A stretch of 15,437 nt of DNA, taken from Neisseria lactamica (GTDB taxonomy: Bacteria; Pseudomonadota; Gammaproteobacteria; Burkholderiales; Neisseriaceae). The number at the start of each line of letters is the position of its first letter. Position 1 is the first letter of the stretch. The DNA lies in contig JUNU01000145.1 of NCBI GenBank assembly GCA_001067655.1, positions 1 to 15,437 of the forward strand. The letters are read 5' to 3'. The position numbers and the translations under genes were made by a program. Shown here one piece after another: positions 7,272 through 13,450 of this stretch. The notes below the pieces were generated by a model. The model searched no databases. It was not told where the DNA came from and saw nothing but the letters and a program-made list of their open reading frames with translations.

Positions 7272-7347
7272 GGTCGTAAAAACTGCACCCGTATGTTTGG
7301 ATAGAATATCCAACTTTTGGATGCAACCCGGTTTTTTCAGACGACCT
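7272..7347. terminator. palindrome plus DUS downstream of small secreted-protein gene (dispersed element, copy 2)
   Basis: Shares with 55-127 the order GGTC, AAAACTGCACC, a TTGGAT arm, a TCC(A/G)ACTTTT arm, a T-run and an exact DUS (7336-7347). Arms are imperfectly inverted (TTTGGATA / TATCCAAC). It follows the stop codon of the minus-strand gene at 7357, in the same orientation and position as copy 1 after trmJ, so it probably terminates that gene. Confidence 0.6.
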
Positions 7348-7356
7348 TTATCCGTT

Positions 7357-7686
7357 TTAGCGACGGAATTTGCCGTGGTCGAAATCATCAAATGCTTCAT
7401 AAGCCGCTTGGCATTGGATGCGTTGTTCTTTATATGGCAGTTGGCGGAAGGCTTTGCGGGCTTTGACGTTTTCTTTCAGCTCGGCTTTGTTGCCTTTGGA
7501 TTTATACCATGCAGCGCGACGGTCAAGATATTTTTTGCAGGCAGGATGCAGCTTGTTTTGTTTGGCTTTGGTTTGAGTGTGGTGGGGCTTATGGTGTTTG
7601 TGGACGGCTGCATCGGCAGGTTGGGTTGCAAAACCCAGTATCAGTGCTGCAGATAGGGCGGGCAGAAGGCTTTTTCTCAATAACAT
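7357..7686 (-). CDS. small secreted histidine-rich protein, function unknown
   Basis: 109 aa. Residues 1-26 form a clear signal peptide (MLLRKSLLPALSAALILGF, cleavage after PADA). The mature protein begins with a His/Lys cluster (AVHKHHKPHH, His at 29, 31, 32, 35, 36) and is then basic and helical with two cysteines (C50, C92) that could form a periplasmic disulfide. The start at 7686 is set by a strong ribosome binding site (AGGAG, six bases upstream) and by the signal peptide; the longer frame to 7779 lacks these. A TATAAT on the minus strand at 7720-7725 gives it its own promoter. The His cluster suggests metal binding, which is inference. I do not recognise the family. Confidence 0.75.
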   Translation of the reverse strand: MLLRKSLLPALSAALILGFATQPADAAVHKHHKPHHTQTKAKQNKLHPACKKYLDRRAAWYKSKGNKAELKENVKARKAFRQLPYKEQRIQCQAAYEAFDDFDHGKFRR

Positions 7687-7719
7687 GGCGGACTCCTGTT
7701 TATTTAAAGGGTGCATTTC

Positions 7720-7725
7720 ATTATA
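7720..7725 (-). promoter_or_regulatory. -10 element for the small histidine-rich protein gene
   Basis: Perfect TATAAT on the minus strand, 33 bases upstream of the start codon, leaving a leader of roughly 25-30 bases with the AGGAG site. The -35 position is not close to consensus. Confidence 0.5.
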
Positions 7726-8073
7726 TTCATGGCTTTTGTAAAAAGGAAATTTGACAGGATGGGTCGTCTGAAAAAGCAAGCGGGGTATTTAAAGCATTTT
7801 GACGAAACCCATCTTCAATCACATATTATCAAACAGAGAAAATAATAAACTACATAAATTATCACGTTTTAGACGACCTCATGTTGCATATGTCATCCAT
7901 TGTCATGCTGTTTATTTTCAAAATTTAACACAAATCCGAATTTGCCTTATTTCATAAGCGCATAGCCGCATGAGGGTTTTGATGCTGAAAAACACGTCTT
8001 CGCGGTAAGGCTTGAATCATAGGGAAAGAGGTCGTCTGAAAGAAAATTGGGAAAAGCACGATTTCAAAACAGC
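7726..8073. other. AT-rich intergenic region with three DUS or near-DUS
   Basis: No gene seen. It holds GGGTCGTCTGAA (7761-7772, one mismatch), TTTAGACGACCT (7868-7879, one mismatch, inverted) and an exact DUS at 8029-8040. It separates two divergent genes and must contain the distal promoter regions of both. Confidence 0.5.
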
Positions 8074-8088
8074 AGTCTTGTCAAGACT
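8074..8088. promoter_or_regulatory. perfect 15-bp palindrome upstream of nrdA
   Basis: AGTCTTG-T-CAAGACT, both arms exact. It lies 16 bases before the first NrdR box and 86 before the nrdA start. The TTGTCA inside it could double as a -35 hexamer. It is not an NrdR, FNR or LexA consensus that I know; a dimeric regulator site is possible. Confidence 0.4.
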
Positions 8089-8104
8089 AGATAAGCAACG
8101 AAAA

Positions 8105-8152
8105 ATACACTATATTGTGCCACTCGATATTAATACCTACTGTATCTTGTGT
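8105..8152 (+). promoter_or_regulatory. tandem NrdR boxes in the nrdA promoter
   Basis: Box 1 ATACACTATATTGTGC (8105-8120) matches the 16-bp pattern ACACAATATATTGTGT at 13 positions by hand; box 2 CTACTGTATCTTGTGT (8137-8152) matches at 12. Their starts are 32 bp apart, about three helix turns, as in known NrdR targets where two boxes overlap the promoter. NrdR is the ATP/dATP-sensing zinc-finger/ATP-cone repressor of ribonucleotide reductase genes. The nrdR gene itself is not in the window. Confidence 0.8.
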
Positions 8153-8174
8153 TTCAGGATGGAGAAAGCTCACG

Positions 8175-10454
8175 ATGAATGCACCGACTGATTTGAAAGT
8201 AACCAAGCGCGACGGACGTTTGGAAAATCTCGACTTAGACAAAATCCACCGCGTTGTTACTTGGGCGGCGGAAGGCTTGAAAAACGTTTCCGTATCGCAA
8301 GTCGAGCTCAAATCGCACATCCAGTTTTACAACGGTATCCGCACCGACGACATCCACGAAACCATCATCAAGGCGGCTGCCGACCTGATTTCTCAGGATA
8401 CGCCCGATTATCAATATCTCGCCGCGCGTCTGGCGATTTTCCACCTGCGCAAAATCGCTTACGGCGAGTTCGAGCCGCCGCATCTCTTCGACCACGTTAA
8501 AAAACTTACCGATGCGGGCAAATACGACCGCCACATCATCGAAGATTACAGCCGCGAAGAGTTTGACGAGCTGAATGCCTATATCGACCACAGCCGCGAC
8601 ATGACCTTCTCGTATGCCGCTGTGAAGCAGCTCGAAGGCAAATATCTGGTGCAGAACCGCGTGACCCGCCAGATTTATGAAACGCCACAGTTTTTATACA
8701 TTTTGGTGGCGATGTGTCTCTTCAGCAAATACCCGAAAGAGACGCGCTTGGATTACGTCAAACGTTTTTACGACGCCGTTTCTACGTTTAAAGTATCGTT
8801 GCCGACCCCGATTATGAGCGGCGTGCGCACGCCTACGCGTCAGTTTTCAAGCTGCGTATTGATTGAATGCGACGACAGTCTGGATTCCATCAACGCCACC
8901 ACCAGTGCGATTGTGAAATACGTTTCCCAACGTGCGGGCATCGGCATCAACGCCGGACGCATCCGCGGTTTGGGCAGCGAAATCCGCGGCGGTGAAGCGC
9001 AACACACCGGCTGCATTCCGTTTTTCAAAATGTTCCAAGCGGCGGTTAAATCCTGCTCGCAAGGCGGCGTGCGTGGCGGCGCGGCAACTTTGTTCTACCC
9101 CTTGTGGCACATCGAAGCCGAAAGCTTGTTGGTGTTGAAAAACAACCGCGGCGTAGAAGACAACCGCATCCGCCAGCTTGATTACGGCGTGCAAATCAAC
9201 CGCCTGCTGTATACCCGCCTGATTAAAGGCGGCAACATCACGCTGTTCTCGCCTAACGAAGTTCCCGGCCTGTATGACGCGTTCTTTGCCGATCAAGACG
9301 AATTCGAGCGTCTCTACACGAAATACGAGCAAGACCCGAACATCCGCAAACGCACCTTGTCGGCTACCGATTTGTTCTCCACGCTGATGCAGGAACGTGC
9401 CGGAACGGGACGTATCTACATCCAAAACGTTGACCACTGCAACACGCACAGCCCGTTTGACCCGCGCGTCGCGCCCGTGCACCAGTCCAACCTGTGCATG
9501 GAAATCGCCCTGCCGACCAAGCCGCTGGACAACATCAACGACCCGAACGGCGAAATCGCCCTGTGCACCTTGTCCGCCTTCAACTTGGGCGCATTAAACA
9601 GCTTGGACGAGCTGGAAGGGCTTGCCGATTTGACCGTGCGCGCACTTGATGCCTTGCTGGATTATCAAGACTATCCGGTCGAAGCCGCCCGCACCGCGAC
9701 CATGAACCGCCGCACGCTCGGTATTGGTGTCATCAACTACGCCTACTATTTGGCGAAAAACGGTGTCCGTTACAGCGACGATTCCGCGCTCGGCCTGACC
9801 CACCGTACCTTTGAAGCCATGCAGTATTACCTGCTCAAAGCATCGGTAAACCTTGCCAAAGAATACGGCGCGTGCCCGCTGTTCAACCAAACCGTTTATT
9901 CGCAAGGCAAACTGCCCATCGACACCTACAAAAAAGACTTGGATGCCGTGTGCAGCGAACCGCTGTTGTGTGACTGGGAAAGCCTGCGCGCCGACATCGT
10001 CAAATACGGCCTGCGCAACTCCACACTGACCGCACTCATGCCGTCTGAAACCAGTTCGCAAATCGCCAACGCCACCAACGGCATCGAGCCGCCGCGCGGA
10101 CTGGTAACGGTCAAAGCATCGAAAGACGGCATCCTGAAACAGGTCGTGCCCGAATTTGAAACCCTGAAAGACGCCTATGAAACCCTGTGGCAGCTTCCGG
10201 GCAACGAAGGCTACCTGAAACTTGTCGGCGTGATGCAAAAATTCGTCGATCAGGCGATTTCCGCCAACACCGCCTACGACCCGGGCAAATTTGAAGGCAA
10301 CAAAGTTTCCATGAAACAAATGCTCAAAGACTTGCTGACCGCCTACAAATACGGCGTCAAAACCCTGTACTACCACAACACCCGCGACGGCGCGGACGAT
10401 ACGCAGACTGATATTCAGGATGACGGCTGCGCAGGCGGGGCTTGTAAGATTTAA
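8175..10454 (+). CDS. nrdA: ribonucleoside-diphosphate reductase class Ia, alpha subunit
   Basis: Catalytic subunit reducing ribonucleoside diphosphates to deoxyribonucleotides, 759 aa (E. coli 761) and very similar throughout. N-terminal ATP-cone (about 5-95, VTKRDGRLENLDLDKIHRVV) is the dATP/ATP activity switch. Active-site residues are present: C227 and C464 (redox pair), C441 (thiyl radical) and E443 in NLCMEIALP, the YY pair in TLYYHNTRDG for radical transfer, and the C-terminal shuttle cysteines C752 and C757 in GCAGGACKI. The start at 8175 has GGAG ten bases upstream; the frame extends further upstream to 8115 but that would cross the NrdR boxes. First gene of the nrd cluster. An exact meningococcal-type DUS falls at 10038-10049 within LMPSET. 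Confidence 0.97.
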   Translation: MNAPTDLKVTKRDGRLENLDLDKIHRVVTWAAEGLKNVSVSQVELKSHIQFYNGIRTDDIHETIIKAAADLISQDTPDYQYLAARLAIFHLRKIAYGEFEPPHLFDHVKKLTDAGKYDRHIIEDYSREEFDELNAYIDHSRDMTFSYAAVKQLEGKYLVQNRVTRQIYETPQFLYILVAMCLFSKYPKETRLDYVKRFYDAVSTFKVSLPTPIMSGVRTPTRQFSSCVLIECDDSLDSINATTSAIVKYVSQRAGIGINAGRIRGLGSEIRGGEAQHTGCIPFFKMFQAAVKSCSQGGVRGGAATLFYPLWHIEAESLLVLKNNRGVEDNRIRQLDYGVQINRLLYTRLIKGGNITLFSPNEVPGLYDAFFADQDEFERLYTKYEQDPNIRKRTLSATDLFSTLMQERAGTGRIYIQNVDHCNTHSPFDPRVAPVHQSNLCMEIALPTKPLDNINDPNGEIALCTLSAFNLGALNSLDELEGLADLTVRALDALLDYQDYPVEAARTATMNRRTLGIGVINYAYYLAKNGVRYSDDSALGLTHRTFEAMQYYLLKASVNLAKEYGACPLFNQTVYSQGKLPIDTYKKDLDAVCSEPLLCDWESLRADIVKYGLRNSTLTALMPSETSSQIANATNGIEPPRGLVTVKASKDGILKQVVPEFETLKDAYETLWQLPGNEGYLKLVGVMQKFVDQAISANTAYDPGKFEGNKVSMKQMLKDLLTAYKYGVKTLYYHNTRDGADDTQTDIQDDGCAGGACKI
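10038..10049 (+). repeat. AT-type DUS (ATGCCGTCTGAA) inside nrdA
   Basis: Exact match to the meningococcal/gonococcal 12-base uptake sequence. It encodes MPSE of the conserved LMPSETSSQ motif, so protein constraint partly explains it. Confidence 0.85.
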
Positions 10455-10468
10455 GCAAAGGGAAAAAT

Positions 10469-10500
10469 TTCAGACGGCCTTTGAAATTGAGAGGTCGCTT
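10469..10500. repeat. AG-type DUS with degenerate partner after nrdA
   Basis: TTCAGACGGCCT (10469-10480) is the inverse of AGGCCGTCTGAA, a different uptake dialect from the window's usual AGGTCGTCTGAA. A decayed partner AGGTCGCTT lies at 10492-10500. The pair could form a weak hairpin ending nrdA transcription just before the AT-rich gene. Confidence 0.5.
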
Positions 10501-10544
10501 AAAATGAAAATGTAATTATTTTAATAATTTAAAAAGAGAGAAAA

Positions 10545-11219
10545 ATGTCGAAGCCAAAGATTAGTTTAAATAAACTAGGTGAGTATTTAGATGCTACGCC
10601 ATCTCGCCGTAGAAGAATAATTCAAGACCAACAAAATCCAGAGCCATTTATTACCACTCGTTATCAAGATGCAAGAGAGGGTATCATTAATTTTATTGTT
10701 GGGGGAATGGTTGATGACGCAAAATTATTAGAATCTGCACAGGAGTTAAGAGAAAATCACTACTCCACTCCTTTTGTTCAGCAAGATAAGAGAGCCTCGG
10801 CAGAAGCAATGGAGCAATTCTTAGATATTGCAGATAATATTGATATAGATGGATTAAGAGTTGAGAGAATAGACAAAACACAATCATCCATTATGGAAGT
10901 GGCAGGAGTAGATGTTTCTATTCGTCCCGATGCTATCTTAAAAGATGAAGAAACAGGTCAAATAAAGGGGGCGATTAAACTTCATTTTTCTAAAACACAT
11001 CCCTTGAATGAAAAGTCAGCAGGCTATGTTGCAACTACGCTGAAAGTATATTTAGAAAATGGAAATAAGGAATCAACTATTGATCCCAAAAAATGCTATT
11101 TAATTGATATTCCTACTGCTAAAGCTACAACTGCTTCCAAAGCTCATAAGAAAAAGATGAATGATGTCGAAGCTGCTTGTGAAGAAATTGATGCTAGATG
11201 GAAAAAAGAAGAGGCATAA
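10545..11219 (+). CDS. uncharacterised 224-aa protein inserted between nrdA and nrdB
   Basis: No family name recognised. Soluble, no signal peptide or membrane helix. N-terminal basic helical part (residues 1-50, with RRRR at 21-24), central helices, then a strand-rich segment: GVDVSIRPDAIL (121-132), an acidic turn, GQIKGAIKLHFSK (138-150) and KKCYLIDIP (182-190), ending in a charged helix (KKKMNDVEAACEEIDARW). The P128-D129 ... A143-I-K145 spacing recalls a PD-(D/E)XK nuclease core with the middle acid missing; this is tentative. I recall similar hypothetical proteins in other Proteobacteria. Good ribosome binding site (AGAGAG). GC is about 36% by hand count against well over half in nrdA and nrdB, and no DUS occurs inside, so it looks acquired. 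Same strand as nrd; cotranscription is likely unless the weak hairpin after nrdA stops it. Confidence 0.8.
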   Translation: MSKPKISLNKLGEYLDATPSRRRRIIQDQQNPEPFITTRYQDAREGIINFIVGGMVDDAKLLESAQELRENHYSTPFVQQDKRASAEAMEQFLDIADNIDIDGLRVERIDKTQSSIMEVAGVDVSIRPDAILKDEETGQIKGAIKLHFSKTHPLNEKSAGYVATTLKVYLENGNKESTIDPKKCYLIDIPTAKATTASKAHKKKMNDVEAACEEIDARWKKEEA

Positions 11220-11322
11220 ATATTGGAAGTTATCTTTAAAATGAATGTAAGTTCAATTTATTTTTTAGATAATGTTACTTTGTTTTAAAGAGAATCCTAC
11301 CATGTCCTGTGAACACCTAGTC

Positions 11323-12456
11323 ATGTCATACAGTACCTTTTCCAAAACCAAAAACGACGCGCTCAAAGAGCCGATGTTTTTTGGTCAGCCGGTAAATGTT
11401 GCTCGCTATGACCAGCAGAAATACGAAGTATTTGAGAAACTGATTGAAAAGCAACTGTCGTTTTTCTGGCGGCCGGAAGAAATCGACGTGTCGCGCGACC
11501 GTATCGACTACGCCAACCTGCCCGAACACGAAAAACACATTTTCATCAGCAATCTGAAATACCAAACATTGCTTGATTCCATCCAAGGCCGCAGTCCGAA
11601 CGTTGCCTTGCTGCCTTTGGTATCGATTCCCGAGTTGGAAACTTGGATTGAAACGTGGAGCTTCAGCGAAACCATCCACTCGCGCAGTTATACCCACATT
11701 ATTCGCAATATCGTCAACGATCCGTCGGTCGTGTTCGACGACATCGTGCAGAACGAATACATCATCGCCCGCGCCGAAGACATCGCCTGCTATTACGATG
11801 ATTTAATCGAATATACCCAGTATTACAACCTGTTGGGCGAAGGGACGCACAATGTCGGCGGCAAGCTCGTTACCGTGTCTTTGCGCGAGTTGAAGAAAAA
11901 ACTCTATCTCTGCCTGATGTGCGTCAATGTATTGGAAGCCATCCGTTTCTACGTTTCATTCGCCTGCTCGTTCGCTTTTGCCGAGCGCGAGTTGATGGAA
12001 GGCAACGCCAAAATCATCAAACTGATTGCCCGCGACGAAGCCCTGCACCTGACCAGTACCCAACATATGCTCAACCTGATGCGCGCCGGTTCAGACGACC
12101 CTGAAATGGCGGAAATCGCTGTCGAATTGCAGGACGAATGTTTCAAACTCTTCAAAAAAGCGGCGGAGCAGGAAAAAGAATGGGCTGCCTATCTGTTTAA
12201 AGACGGTTCGATGATCGGTCTGAACAAGGAAATTTTGGCGCAATACGTCGAATACATCACCAACCTGCGTATGCAGGCGGTCGGTTTGCCCGCCGGATTC
12301 GAAGGCGCTACCCAAAACCCGATTCCGTGGATTAACGCGTGGCTGTCGTCCGACAACGTACAGGTTGCGCCGCAGGAAGTGGAAATTTCTTCTTACTTAA
12401 TCGGTCAGATCGATTCGGAAGTCAGCGCGGACGATTTGGGTGATTTCGAACTGTAA
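11323..12456 (+). CDS. nrdB: ribonucleoside-diphosphate reductase class Ia, beta subunit
   Basis: Radical-generating subunit, 377 aa (E. coli 376) and strongly conserved. Diiron ligands are visible with Met counted: D85, E116, H119, E205 (NVLEAIRFY), E239 and H242 (ARDEALHL), plus the radical tyrosine Y123 (HSRSY). The C-terminal tail ends in DDLGDFEL, the peptide that docks to NrdA. The start at 11323 (MSYSTFSKTKNDALKEPMFFG) matches E. coli exactly; an ATG at 11302 adds seven residues (MSCEHLV) and has a somewhat better ribosome binding site (AAAGAGA), so the true start is not settled. Separated from nrdA by the AT-rich gene, unlike the adjacent arrangement in E. coli. A near-DUS (TTCAGACGACCC, 12090-12101) is embedded in its GSDDPE coding segment. 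Confidence 0.96.
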   Translation: MSYSTFSKTKNDALKEPMFFGQPVNVARYDQQKYEVFEKLIEKQLSFFWRPEEIDVSRDRIDYANLPEHEKHIFISNLKYQTLLDSIQGRSPNVALLPLVSIPELETWIETWSFSETIHSRSYTHIIRNIVNDPSVVFDDIVQNEYIIARAEDIACYYDDLIEYTQYYNLLGEGTHNVGGKLVTVSLRELKKKLYLCLMCVNVLEAIRFYVSFACSFAFAERELMEGNAKIIKLIARDEALHLTSTQHMLNLMRAGSDDPEMAEIAVELQDECFKLFKKAAEQEKEWAAYLFKDGSMIGLNKEILAQYVEYITNLRMQAVGLPAGFEGATQNPIPWINAWLSSDNVQVAPQEVEISSYLIGQIDSEVSADDLGDFEL

Positions 12457-12491
12457 TCAAACTCGGCGGTTTTCCGCATTTCCATCATCAG

Positions 12492-12553
12492 AGGTCGTCT
12501 GAACAGGTGTAGAAACGAAATCAAAGATTTCGGTTACGCCGTGCAGGCGACCT
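12492..12553. repeat. DUS and hairpin between nrdB and yfaE
   Basis: Exact DUS at 12492-12503. AGGTCG of this DUS can pair with CGACCT at 12548-12553 around an inner hairpin CGAAATC-AAA-GATTTCG (12516-12532). No T-run follows, so it is more likely an mRNA structure within the operon than a full terminator. Confidence 0.45.
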
Positions 12554-12575
12554 TTCCCGCTTAATAAAGATAACA

Positions 12576-12878
12576 ATGGCACTCATCAGTACACACGACA
12601 AAACCTTCGAACTCCAAGAGGGCGAAACCTTATTGGAGGGCTTGGAGCGCACCGGCCACGAGGTCGAATACCAGTGCCGCAGCGGCTATTGCGGTTCCTG
12701 CCGCGTCAAAATATTGGACGGTAGGGTGTCCTACGACAATTTCCCGCTAGCCTTTGTCGCGCCTGGCGAGATTCTGCCGTGTTGCTGTCGGGTAAATGAG
12801 GATATTAAGGTTGATTGCCGCGCAAGAATGAGTGAGCCGGATTTATTCGATGTCGGCTTGTTTGATGAACAGGATTGA
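12576..12878 (+). CDS. yfaE: 2Fe-2S ferredoxin for NrdB cofactor maintenance (YfaE-like)
   Basis: 100-aa plant-type ferredoxin. Cluster cysteines: C34, C39, C42 in YQCRSGYCGSCRV and the fourth from ILPCCCR (C69-C71). In E. coli YfaE the same motifs occur (EYQCREGYCGSCR, GEILPCCCR), and the protein supplies electrons to reduce the diferric centre of NrdB and regenerate the tyrosyl radical. It lies directly downstream of nrdB as in E. coli nrdAB-yfaE, which supports the role. The C-terminus is about 15 residues longer than E. coli YfaE (ends SEPDLFDVGLFDEQD, acidic); meaning unknown. Confidence 0.92.
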   Translation: MALISTHDKTFELQEGETLLEGLERTGHEVEYQCRSGYCGSCRVKILDGRVSYDNFPLAFVAPGEILPCCCRVNEDIKVDCRARMSEPDLFDVGLFDEQD

Positions 12879-12952
12879 GTCAATTGAAATCTAATTGTAT
12901 TATTTTCAGTCCTTTGCTTTAATAATGGCTCTTCAAATTTAGGTGTAATCGC

Positions 12953-13378
12953 ATGAATGTCGCTAAGGGTTTATTGGTTTCAGTTTTATTCTTGAGCTCG
13001 GGTTTGCTTGCTGCTCAAAGTCATCATTCCCAATGGAAAAAAGTTTATGAAAGGGATTTGACGGATTTTGAATTGAGTGCAGAGGGAAGCGGGTTGGTAT
13101 TGTTTGCCCAATCGCAAGGACGTTGCAGGATGGATGTTGATTTTTATGGGGAAACGGGACTGGCTAAATACCAGTATGAATTTACCCGAGACCGTTTGAC
13201 GGCAGGGTTGCATCGGGAGTACCGCTATACCGTCGCATCCTTGTCGGAAGTAACCAGAGATAATATAAAATTGGTAAGGAATGAGAAGCTGAATCCTGCC
13301 TCAGGTGCGGTAAAGAAAGAATTTCTGGATATTTATCAATACGTTCCTAATAAGGTTTTAAAAAAATATTGTTTTTGA
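12953..13378 (+). CDS. small secreted protein, function unknown
   Basis: 141 aa. Residues 1-21 or so are a signal peptide (MNVAKGLLVSVLFLSSGLLA), with cleavage probably before QSHHSQW. The mature part is charged, beta-rich in appearance, with two cysteines (C58 and C140, the latter one residue before the end) that may be disulfide-linked. A purine-rich AGGTG stands about seven bases before the ATG. A possible promoter is TTGTAT (12895-12900) and TTTAAT (12918-12923) with 17 bases between, so it may be independent of nrdB-yfaE. Convergent with uvrC. I do not recognise the family. Confidence 0.75.
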   Translation: MNVAKGLLVSVLFLSSGLLAAQSHHSQWKKVYERDLTDFELSAEGSGLVLFAQSQGRCRMDVDFYGETGLAKYQYEFTRDRLTAGLHREYRYTVASLSEVTRDNIKLVRNEKLNPASGAVKKEFLDIYQYVPNKVLKKYCF

Positions 13379-13395
13379 TGTGGTATAGAAAATAA

Positions 13396-13432
13396 CAAGA
13401 GGTCGTCTGAAAACTTTTCAGACGACCTCTTG
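13396..13432. terminator. bidirectional terminator built from two DUS
   Basis: An 18-base perfect inverted repeat from CAAGAGGTCGTCTGAAAA (13396-13413) to its complement (13415-13432), containing exact DUS at 13400-13411 and 13417-13428. T-rich tails lie on both sides (CTTTATTT on plus, TTGTTATTTTC on minus). It ends the convergent genes at 13378 and 13451. Confidence 0.92.
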
Positions 13433-13450
13433 CTTTATTTACCCCATCGT

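Noticed and set aside
7137..7400. 87-aa minus-strand frame overlapping the palindromic element
   Set aside because: It overlaps the 3' end of the secreted-protein gene and the hairpin, lacks a ribosome binding site and resembles no family. At best it is a remnant.
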